This document shows positions 45,311-52,074 of a stretch of DNA of 64,000 bases, piece after piece. Source of the stretch: Comamonadaceae bacterium (GTDB lineage Bacteria; Pseudomonadota; Gammaproteobacteria; Burkholderiales; Burkholderiaceae_C); NCBI GenBank assembly GCA_004144865.1, contig SEAY01000013.1, forward strand, positions 62,001 to 126,000. The letters run 5' to 3'. Position 1 is the first letter of the stretch, and each line of letters starts with the position of its first letter. A program made the position numbers and the translations under genes. A model generated the notes under the pieces. The model searched no databases. It worked only from the letters and a program-made list of their open reading frames with translations, and was not told the origin of the DNA.

Positions 45311-45322
45311 TTTGCATGCAAA
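45311..45322. promoter_or_regulatory. Palindrome upstream of the FDH structural genes
   Basis: TTTGCATGCAAA is a perfect 12-bp palindrome about 69 bp upstream of the Tat-signal gene start (45242). It lies in an AT-richer gap and is a plausible binding site for a regulator of the fdh operon. The regulator is not identified. Confidence 0.45.
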
Positions 45323-45395
45323 AAAGCATCGCTGGCGCCTAGGGAAAACGCGATGGCGACAGCAGCGCGACAGGATCCGTCGCAGATTGAGACAG

Positions 45396-45418
45396 GAGGG
45401 GTTAAGACTTAATCCCTC
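45396..45418. terminator. Inverted repeat after the torD-like gene
   Basis: GAGGGGTTAAG (45396-45406), A, CTTAATCCCTC (45408-45418): 11-bp arms with one mismatch, 30 bp past the torD-like stop (45449). No T-run, so a terminator call is tentative; it could equally be an operator. It marks the boundary between the accessory operon (DUF3305 to TorD) and the structural operon. Confidence 0.4.
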
Positions 45419-45448
45419 ACCGCCGTTCCCGCGCGCGGAAGGAGACGA

Positions 45449-46072
45449 TCAGGCCAGCATGTCGAAGCCTTGCGCCTCGACCGAGACGAAGGCGCGCGTG
45501 AACTCCGCGAGCGCCTTGTAGAAGCGAGCCTTGGGGTGGCCGCTTATTGCGTCGCACAAACCGTTGGCCCACGGCTGCAGGTACTCGCCGAAGAACTCGC
45601 GTTGCTTCGTGAGGTTGGCCACCGCCATGTCGTCGCCGGCGATCAGGTAGCGCATCACCTCGCACAGGTAAGCGATGTGGTCCTCGGTCTCCGGCATGGT
45701 CGCCTCGTCGCGCCCGAGGCCCATCTCCGCGAGCGCCGTGCGCAGGCGCGCCAGCGGCTTCTCGTTCAGGAAGCCACTGAGGTAGTGCGAGGCGAAGAGA
45801 TAGACCTCCGGCTTGCCGACGCCGCCGAACAGCGCGTCGTATTCGTCGGCGACGGCGCGGTCTGGCATGTCGCGCGCCGCGGCCACCACGTCGCGCCACG
45901 GCTCCTCGAGGAACGCGCCCTGCGCGGGTGCGTCGGTCACCGCGACGCGCAGCGCCGCCAGCAGTTCGGCAGGGGGCGGCGCGTAATAAAGCTGCGAGAG
46001 CAGGCCGTAGACCTCGGCGCGCGCGGTTTCTTCGTCCAGCGCGCTGCTGGTCGGCAAAGGGTCCGTGGTCAT
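45449..46072 (-). CDS. TorD/DmsD-family redox-enzyme chaperone
   Basis: A 207-residue all-helical chaperone that binds the Tat signal of molybdoenzymes and aids cofactor insertion. Family features: ARAEVYGLLSQLYYAPP at the N-terminus, VADEYDALFGGVGKPEVYLFASHYL, and the E-x-x-H region MPETEDHIAYLCEVMRYLI. The likely client is the FDH alpha subunit encoded directly downstream. Its start overlaps the polyferredoxin stop by four bases. The same frame stays open far upstream through the ferredoxin gene, but that is only high-GC openness. Confidence 0.92.
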   Translation of the reverse strand: MTTDPLPTSSALDEETARAEVYGLLSQLYYAPPPAELLAALRVAVTDAPAQGAFLEEPWRDVVAAARDMPDRAVADEYDALFGGVGKPEVYLFASHYLSGFLNEKPLARLRTALAEMGLGRDEATMPETEDHIAYLCEVMRYLIAGDDMAVANLTKQREFFGEYLQPWANGLCDAISGHPKARFYKALAEFTRAFVSVEAQGFDMLA

Positions 46073-48156
46073 GCGTCGTTGATGCGCGCTTCGTCCTGCG
46101 CGGAATAGATGTCGATCACGCGGCAGTCGCCGCACATCTTCAGGCGTTCGAGGGCGGGCCCCTGGAACATGGAGTGGCCGGCCAGCTTGGCCAGCATGTT
46201 TTCCACGCCCTTGAGCGTGCCGAAGGCCTTGCCGCACCGGACGCACCCATACGGTTGCATCTCGTTCAGCACGCGCGGCTGCTTGCGCTCCGGCGTGAGC
46301 AGCAGGCGCGGCTGCAGCGTGATCGCTTTCTCGGGGCAGGTCTTGGCGCACAGGCCGCACTGCACGCAGTTCTTCTCCACCAGGCGCAGCTGGGGCGCCT
46401 GCGGGTTGTCCTGCAGTGCGCTGGCCGGGCACGCGCCCACGCAACTCATGCAAAGCGTGCACTTGTCCTTGTCGACGAGCACATTGCCCAACGGGGAACC
46501 GACCGGCAGCGCGATGCTGTCGACGGGGCGCGGCGCGTGCTCCAGCAGGTGGTCGAGCGCCAGCTCCAGCGTCGTGCGCTTCTCGGCGGACACGGCGTAG
46601 CGGGCGCGCTCGCGCGGCACGGCGCCGCTGCGGCGCGCGAGCAGCTGCAGGTCCTGGTCGAGGTCGGCCGGGCTGCGGCTGCGCAGCAGGCTGAAGTGCT
46701 GGCCCTGGTAGCCGAGGCCCTCCAGGATGGCCTGCGCCACCTGCATCTGCGTCTCCAGCGCGTCGAGGTACTGGGGCGCTTCCTCGTTCGTGGACAGCAG
46801 AGCCACGTGCGACGCGCCTTGCGCAACCGCACTCAGCCACAGCTCGATGCCCGTGCTGGCGACGTGCCAGACGGGGAAGGGAATGACGTTGGCCGGCACG
46901 CCGGCGCCGGCACCCACGCGCGCGGCGCGGCCGAGCTCCTCCACCATCGCCTGCCCCCGCTCCTGGGAGTGCAGCAGCAGGATCGGGGCACTGCCGCCCG
47001 CACGCTCGTAGGTGGAGACCAGCGTGCGCATCTTCGCGCCCTGTTCGTTCACGCGCGGATAGACGTACGTCATCGCGCCCGTGGGGCACACCGTGGTGCA
47101 GGCGCCGCAGCCCACGCACAGGTTGGGATTGACCTTGACCTGCTGGCGCGCGGCGTCGCTGGAGATCGCCTCGGCGGAGCAGATGTCCACGCAGGCGTTG
47201 CAGCCGATCTTCTCGTTGCGGCTGTGGGCGCACAGCTTCTGCTTGTACGTGAAGAACTTCGGCTTCTCGAACTCGCCCACCAGCTCGCGCAGCTTGATCA
47301 CCACGTCCAGCGCGCGGGGGCCGTTCTCCTGCTCCGGCGGCAGGTGGAAATAGCCCTGCGGCGGCGCGTGCTGCACGAACGCCGGCTGGCGGCGCAGGTC
47401 GAGCACGAGGTCGAATGTCTCGCTGTGCGCGACCGCGTCGCGCGTGAAGTCGATCGCGCCGGCGACGTCGCACACCTTGACGCAGTCGCGGTGCGACTTG
47501 CAGGCCTGCAGGTCCACCTGGTAGTCGAGGCCGATCGCCTGCTCGGGACAGGCCGCCACGCAGGCATTGCAGCGGGTGCACAGGTCGAGGTCGATCGGGT
47601 TGTCCTGCGACCACGCGAGCTGGAACGCGCCCAGCCAGCCGGTGAGGCTTTCGATGCGGCCGCCCACGACGGGATACTTGCGCTCCTGCGCGCCGCTGCC
47701 GCCGCGCGAGAAGATGGTGACCTCCAGCGCATCGCCCACCACCGCCGCGAAGCGCTCGGCTTCGTCCAGCGGACCGATCAGCAACAGCCGCCCGGCGCTC
47801 TTGTAGGTGACGGTGGCCACCGGCTCCGGCTCGGGCAGCTTCGCCGCGGCGAGCAACGCGGCCAGCTTGGGCATGGCGCTCTTCGCGTCCTTGCTCCAGC
47901 CGCCGGTCTCGCGGATGTTCACGAAGCGGATCGGGGAAATCGCGCCCTCGGTCTGCTGGCCCAGTTCGCCGAACAGGCGCTTCTCCTGGGTGCAGGCCAC
48001 CACCACGTCCGAGCCGGTCTTCACGGCCTGCTGGAACGCGCCGGCTTCTCGCCGGCACAACGTGGAGTGCAGCGTCAGGTCTTCATCGAGAGCCCGCCCC
48101 AGGGCCTTCGGGTCCAGGGGCATCGTCTTGTTGCAGTCGCAAATCAGGGTCGGCAT
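46069..48156 (-). CDS. Polyferredoxin of the formate dehydrogenase locus
   Basis: A 695-residue soluble iron-sulfur protein with at least six [4Fe-4S]-type cysteine motifs: CTRCNACVAACPEQ, HRDCVKVCDV, GCNACVDICSAE, CVGCGACTTVCPTG, CTLCMSCVGACPAS and CVQCGLCAKTCPEK. A further pair, YGCVRCGKAFG and KMCGDCRV, is near the C-terminus and may bind zinc or a cluster. A NrfC/4Fe-4S accessory role in electron transfer or FDH maturation is inferred from the cluster (DUF3305-DUF3306-ferredoxin-TorD). The start is ATG 48156 (MPTLICDCNKTM); ATG 48228 is an alternative. It overlaps the DUF3306 gene by 74 bp. Confidence 0.88.
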   Translation of the reverse strand: MPTLICDCNKTMPLDPKALGRALDEDLTLHSTLCRREAGAFQQAVKTGSDVVVACTQEKRLFGELGQQTEGAISPIRFVNIRETGGWSKDAKSAMPKLAALLAAAKLPEPEPVATVTYKSAGRLLLIGPLDEAERFAAVVGDALEVTIFSRGGSGAQERKYPVVGGRIESLTGWLGAFQLAWSQDNPIDLDLCTRCNACVAACPEQAIGLDYQVDLQACKSHRDCVKVCDVAGAIDFTRDAVAHSETFDLVLDLRRQPAFVQHAPPQGYFHLPPEQENGPRALDVVIKLRELVGEFEKPKFFTYKQKLCAHSRNEKIGCNACVDICSAEAISSDAARQQVKVNPNLCVGCGACTTVCPTGAMTYVYPRVNEQGAKMRTLVSTYERAGGSAPILLLHSQERGQAMVEELGRAARVGAGAGVPANVIPFPVWHVASTGIELWLSAVAQGASHVALLSTNEEAPQYLDALETQMQVAQAILEGLGYQGQHFSLLRSRSPADLDQDLQLLARRSGAVPRERARYAVSAEKRTTLELALDHLLEHAPRPVDSIALPVGSPLGNVLVDKDKCTLCMSCVGACPASALQDNPQAPQLRLVEKNCVQCGLCAKTCPEKAITLQPRLLLTPERKQPRVLNEMQPYGCVRCGKAFGTLKGVENMLAKLAGHSMFQGPALERLKMCGDCRVIDIYSAQDEARINDA

Positions 48157-48700
48157 GGTCTTCGGCTGGCGGTAATGCTTGCTCAGGCCGTGAGCTGGAC
48201 TGTGCCACGGATTCGGGCCCGGGGTCATCCGCGCCTTCCCTGCCCGTGGGGGCTTTCCCTTCCTCTTCGTCCTTTTCCTCGAAGAGCTTGAGGAACTTCG
48301 CGCTCGCGAGGCTCTTCAGCATCTCGGGGGGCATCGGGTCGGGCTGCGAGTAGTCGTCGATGTAGGTGTCCAGCCGGTCCATCACATTGAAGTGCGGATC
48401 GGAGAACAGCTTCTTCATCGCCGCGTTCTTCACCTCGGGCGAGACGTCGGGCTGCACGAAACGGGAGAAGTCGGATTCGCGGGTGAGGGAACGCACGTCC
48501 TCAAGCGTGGGCGGCGGGACTTGTTGCGGTGCCTCGGCCGTCTCTGGGAGAGCTTCATGGCTCCCTCTCCCGCTCGCGGGAGAGGGTTGGGGTGAGGGCG
48601 GCTCCGCAACGACAACCTTCTCCGCCTCCCCCGGCACATCCTTCCCCTGCCGCACCGCCTCCTTGCGCTTCGCCCAGCGGCTCAGGAATCCGTCAGCCAT
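48083..48700 (-). CDS. DUF3306 domain-containing protein
   Basis: A 205-residue protein found beside formate dehydrogenase genes. FLSRWAKRKEAVRQGKD is the typical N-terminus. LEDVRSLTRESDFSRFVQPDV and MKKLFSDPHFNVMDRLDTYI are the conserved core (about residues 65-125). Function unknown. Residues about 34-46 (PPSPQPSPASGRG) are encoded by a palindromic repeat inserted in frame (48563-48598). The last about 45 residues are read through the start of the ferredoxin gene and look non-conserved. The 5' end overlaps DUF3305 by 8 bp. Confidence 0.85.
   Translation of the reverse strand: MADGFLSRWAKRKEAVRQGKDVPGEAEKVVVAEPPSPQPSPASGRGSHEALPETAEAPQQVPPPTLEDVRSLTRESDFSRFVQPDVSPEVKNAAMKKLFSDPHFNVMDRLDTYIDDYSQPDPMPPEMLKSLASAKFLKLFEEKDEEEGKAPTGREGADDPGPESVAQSSSRPEQALPPAEDHADPDLRLQQDDAPGPEGPGAGSR
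48563..48598 (-). repeat. Palindromic repeat inserted in frame in the DUF3306 gene
   Basis: On the minus strand CCCTCACCCCAACCCTCTCC leads into a palindrome CCCTCTCCCG...CGGGAGAGGG. It encodes PSPQPSPASGRG inside the DUF3306 protein, in a probably disordered linker between the N-terminal segment and the core. A related copy lies in metG at 58596-58629, in the same reading frame relative to the repeat. Confidence 0.85.
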
Positions 48701-49250
48701 GGCCGCCGCCCCCGCCGCCGTACTTCTTCTCCGTGCTCACGGAGGCAGGATTGCCGAAGCGGTCCTCCAGGCGGCGGAAGCTTTCCGGGCGCTTGCGCTT
48801 GCGCGGCTCCGGCACGTAGTGCGCGTCCGCGAAGGCCTGCACCCAGGACAGCACCTCCGGCGGCGCCGGCACGTTCTCCACCGTCTCCTGCGCATCGAGC
48901 CAGCGGCCGGCCTCGTGGTAGCTCAGGCTCACAACCACCGGGCGCGGGATCGTCTCGGCGGCCACGGTCGGGGTCTCCTCCATGCGCCACAGGACGAACC
49001 AGCACGGCGCGCCGGAAGTCAGGTTCAGGTAGTAGCCCTCGGCCTCGTCGCGGAACAGCTCGGAACGAAAGCCCGGATGCAGCCACCGCTCGCTGCCGTC
49101 CGGGCCGCGGTGCAGCAGCCGCGGCTCGCTGCCGAGATCCTCGACCTGCGGGAGGACTTCGGCCAGTTCCCAACGGAACGGCTGCCACTGGCTGGAGGTG
49201 GGCACCTTGCGCATCACCACGGCGACTTCGATGCTGGGGCGGGCGGTCAT
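48693..49250 (-). CDS. DUF3305 domain-containing protein
   Basis: A 185-residue protein, first gene of the FDH accessory operon. The N-terminus, IEVAVVMRKVPTSSQWQPFRWEL, and later YYLNLTSGAPCWFVLWRMEE are characteristic of DUF3305, which is found with DUF3306, a ferredoxin and TorD upstream of FDH. Its biochemical role is unknown. The C-terminus is basic and glycine-rich. The start is ATG 49250; the frame is open to 49379 without family similarity. The promoter should be in the 226-bp gap shared with the divergent LuxR-type regulator gene. Confidence 0.88.
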   Translation of the reverse strand: MTARPSIEVAVVMRKVPTSSQWQPFRWELAEVLPQVEDLGSEPRLLHRGPDGSERWLHPGFRSELFRDEAEGYYLNLTSGAPCWFVLWRMEETPTVAAETIPRPVVVSLSYHEAGRWLDAQETVENVPAPPEVLSWVQAFADAHYVPEPRKRKRPESFRRLEDRFGNPASVSTEKKYGGGGGGHG

Positions 49251-49476
49251 GCAGCGATTGTGCAGCACGCGCGCATCCGCTCCCGCTGTGCCACAGGAAT
49301 GCGACACCGCGACGGAAGCAACTACCGATGCATCCCCGGTAGAACTACATAGTCCCCGCCTCCGGAACTGAGCCACCATCGGTTACACGGGGCCGCGTGG
49401 CCGCACGCTCGCGACGCAGGCGCGCAGCGACCTCGCGCATCCGCAGAGCCGAGAACAACACATCCAGGAGTTGGCC

Positions 49477-50238
49477 ATGCATGCATCGAGTCCGGATTTC
49501 CCGCGCGCCCCATCCCCTGGCCGTGGCGGAAACCTCGGTGCGCCGGGAACGTCCGCCGCGCCGATCGCCGTGCACCTCGTTGCGCCGCCGCTCACGTCCT
49601 GGGGCCTGCAGCGCCTGGTGCAGAGCGCCGGCGCCCCGTTCTGCCTCACCGGTGTGTCGTCCAGGCTGTCGGAGGCCATGCAGTGGCTGGAACGGCAGCC
49701 GCCGGACGTGGTCATCCTCGATCTCGACGACGAGTACGGCGTGGCGGACGTGGCCGACCTGTACGACCGCCTGCGCATGAAAGTGCTGGTGCTGACCAGC
49801 ATCCGCGACGAAGGTTTTCTCGACCGCGTGCTGCAGGCGGGCGCGCGCGGCCTCCTGCACAAGCGCGATGCGCCGTCGGCGCTGCTGAAGGGCATCCAGG
49901 CGATAGGCGAAGGCGAGGTGTTCGTGGCGCAGCCGGAGACCGACCTGCTCTTCCGAGCTGCGGTGCGCAGCGCGGCCCGGGCCGCCCGCGGCACGGATGC
50001 GGACCGGATCGCCAGCCTGACGTTGCGCGAGCGCCAGACCATCGCCGCCGTCACGACCGGAGACTGCGCTCCGGCCAAGGTGGTCGCCGGACGGCTCTGC
50101 ATCAGTGAACACACGCTGCGCAACCACCTCACCTCGATCTATTCGAAGCTGGGGGTCACGGGCCGGCTGGCGCTGTACGCCTACGCGAACCTGCACCAAC
50201 TGTCCGGCCAGGCTGCGAACGGCGACAAGCCGAGGTGA
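49477..50238 (+). CDS. LuxR-type response regulator with degenerate receiver
   Basis: A 253-residue transcription regulator. The receiver (about residues 30-150) has the aspartate in VVILDLDDEYG and lysine in LLHKRDAPS, but where most receivers have an acidic DD/ED pair after strand one it reads HLVAPPLTSWGL, so Mg2+ binding and phosphorylation are doubtful. The LuxR HTH (about 180-240) contains LTLRERQTIAAVTTGD and CISEHTLRNHLTSIYSKLGV. The start is ATG 49477 with AGGAG 6 bases before it. It lies directly upstream of the PilZ-like and Nfr-like polysaccharide genes and is a candidate regulator of them. Confidence 0.88.
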   Translation: MHASSPDFPRAPSPGRGGNLGAPGTSAAPIAVHLVAPPLTSWGLQRLVQSAGAPFCLTGVSSRLSEAMQWLERQPPDVVILDLDDEYGVADVADLYDRLRMKVLVLTSIRDEGFLDRVLQAGARGLLHKRDAPSALLKGIQAIGEGEVFVAQPETDLLFRAAVRSAARAARGTDADRIASLTLRERQTIAAVTTGDCAPAKVVAGRLCISEHTLRNHLTSIYSKLGVTGRLALYAYANLHQLSGQAANGDKPR

Positions 50239-50277
50239 AGTTCGCGCCGGTCGGCGGCGCAGGACCTCCCCCCCTCC

Positions 50278-50613
50278 ATGATCGGGTTGAATGTCCGATG
50301 GCGCCCGGCCGCCTGGCGTGCGCACACTGCGCGCATGCTGTCGAAGGCCCCTCCCCATGACATCCAAGGCGTCGGTCTCGCGCTGGACCTCGCCGGCGGC
50401 GGGGTCGCGACCGTCCGCGCCCTGGATGCGGCGGGGATGGAGGTCGAGACCGACGTCCCGCTGGCGCTCGGGCAGTTGCTGGATTTCGAATTGCGGCAGC
50501 CCGGATCGCGCGTGAAGTTCGCGGCCAGCGGCGTGATCGTCGGGGTGCGCCGTCGCGGCACACGCTTCGACGTGCGCATCCGCTTCGACGCCTTGCGCCT
50601 GCGCGACGCCTAG
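50278..50613 (+). CDS. PilZ-like domain protein
   Basis: A 111-residue protein whose C-terminal 70 residues have the beta-barrel rhythm of PilZ: GVATVRALDAAGMEVETDV, LGQLLDFELRQPGSRVKFAA, GVRRRGTRFDVRIRFDAL. The canonical RxxxR and D/NxSxxG c-di-GMP motifs are degenerate or absent (LDAAGM replaces the usual DxSxxG), so nucleotide binding is uncertain. An alternative start is the ATG at 50335. It lies between the LuxR-type gene (40 bp) and the epimerase gene (192 bp) and could control the polysaccharide synthase post-translationally. Confidence 0.6.
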   Translation: MIGLNVRWRPAAWRAHTARMLSKAPPHDIQGVGLALDLAGGGVATVRALDAAGMEVETDVPLALGQLLDFELRQPGSRVKFAASGVIVGVRRRGTRFDVRIRFDALRLRDA

Positions 50614-50805
50614 GCTCGCGCGCCAGCGCGCCCGCATCCCACCCCTGATGTCCTGGGACACCTCCGGGACGTTCCGCCTGCGAATTCGGGAGGGATCCCC
50701 CAAGCCCCGACGAGGCGCCATCGATACATTTTTCAGGTGAGTTCTGTAACGAGCGCGCGCACCGAAGCGAAAGCCAAGGGGGGGCGCGGGCCAACGGGGA
50801 GTGAC

Positions 50806-52074
50806 ATGGGGAAACGATGCGTTGCGATCGTTTCGGGCACGCGTCCCGAGGTCATCAAGCTTGCCCCCGTCCATCGCGCGCTGCGCGCCTCGCCCGACCT
50901 GGACGTCCGGTGGATCCACACCGGCCAGCACGGCGAGATGGCCACCGACATGCTGCGCTGCTTCGGCATCGTCCCCGACGTCGAGCTGCAGCGGGGAGGC
51001 GTCTCGCTGGGCGCATTCAGCGCCGCCTGCCGCACCCAGCTGGAGGATCTGCACGCACGGCAGCAATGGGACGCCTGCGTGGTGCAGGGCGACACCGAGA
51101 GCGCCTTCCTCGGCGCGCTGGCCGCGTTCTACGCCCGGGTGCCGCTGGTCCACGTGGAAGCCGGCCTGCGCACCGGCAACCTCGAACGGCCCTTTCCCGA
51201 AGAAGGGATCCGCCAGATGATCAGCCGGGTGGCGAGCGTGCACTGCGCCCCCACCCGGGCGGCCCGCTCGGAACTGCTGCGCGAGGGCATCGCCGCGCGC
51301 AAGATCCTCCTGACCGGCAACACCGTCGTCGATGCGCAGCGATGGATCTGCGAACGCAACGGCATCCGGCGCGAAGGCCCGCCGCGGGGCGGGCACATCC
51401 TGGTGACGGCGCACCGGCGCGAGCACTGGGGCGATGCCATGGCCCAGACCTTCGAGGCGGTGGCCGACATCGCCCGGGCCTATCCGGCTCTGCGCATCCT
51501 GTTCCCGGTCCACCTGAATCCGGTGGTCCTGCAACCCGCGAGCGCCATCCTCGGCGGGCTGGCCAACGTGGCCCTGCTTCCGCCGCTGGACTACGTGGCG
51601 ATGCAGAGGGCGCTGTCGAACGCCGCGCTGCTGCTCACCGATTCGGGCGGCCTGCAGGAGGAAGCGCCGACGTTCGGCGTGCCGACGCTGGTGCTGCGCC
51701 GGGAGACCGAGCGGCCCGAGGCCGTGCAGGCCGGCTGTGCGCTGCTCGTCGGCCCGGAAAGGCGCAACATCGTGGCCGCCGTCACCCGCCTGCTGGACGA
51801 CGCCGCGGCGGCCGAAGCCATGCGGAAGGTCGCCAACCCGTTCGGCGACGGGCACGCGGCGGAGCGCGTCTGCGACGCCGTCCTGCGGCTCGCCGGCATG
51901 CCCGCGCCCCTGCGCCGGCGGCCGCCACCCCCGAGCGCCAGGGCGGCAGGGGCTGGCTCCCCGGTCCGTGCTTTCCATGGCCCCCTGCGCGCCGTGGCCC
52001 GGCCCGTGCCGCTGCCCATGGCCGTGCCCGTGCCGAACGCCGCAGCGGGCTCTGCCGCGGGGGACGGCGCATGA
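50806..52074 (+). CDS. wecB: UDP-N-acetylglucosamine 2-epimerase (non-hydrolysing)
   Basis: A 422-residue enzyme converting UDP-GlcNAc to UDP-ManNAc. Motifs: SGTRPEVIKLAPVHRAL at the N-terminus, VQGDTESAFLGALAAFY, HVEAGLRTGNLERPFPEEG, VTAHRREHWG and LLTDSGGLQEEAPTFGVPTL. The last about 45 residues (from about 376) are a Pro/Ala-rich extension absent from E. coli WecB. The start is ATG 50806 with GGAG upstream. It overlaps the glycosyltransferase start as ATGA. In E. coli, WecB makes the precursor for the NfrAB-dependent polysaccharide, so here it would do the same. Confidence 0.93.
   Translation: MGKRCVAIVSGTRPEVIKLAPVHRALRASPDLDVRWIHTGQHGEMATDMLRCFGIVPDVELQRGGVSLGAFSAACRTQLEDLHARQQWDACVVQGDTESAFLGALAAFYARVPLVHVEAGLRTGNLERPFPEEGIRQMISRVASVHCAPTRAARSELLREGIAARKILLTGNTVVDAQRWICERNGIRREGPPRGGHILVTAHRREHWGDAMAQTFEAVADIARAYPALRILFPVHLNPVVLQPASAILGGLANVALLPPLDYVAMQRALSNAALLLTDSGGLQEEAPTFGVPTLVLRRETERPEAVQAGCALLVGPERRNIVAAVTRLLDDAAAAEAMRKVANPFGDGHAAERVCDAVLRLAGMPAPLRRRPPPPSARAAGAGSPVRAFHGPLRAVARPVPLPMAVPVPNAAAGSAAGDGA

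Noticed and set aside
45928-48291. 787-codon open frame opposite the polyferredoxin gene
   Set aside because: Same artefact: antisense to well-defined ferredoxin motifs and low-complexity translation.
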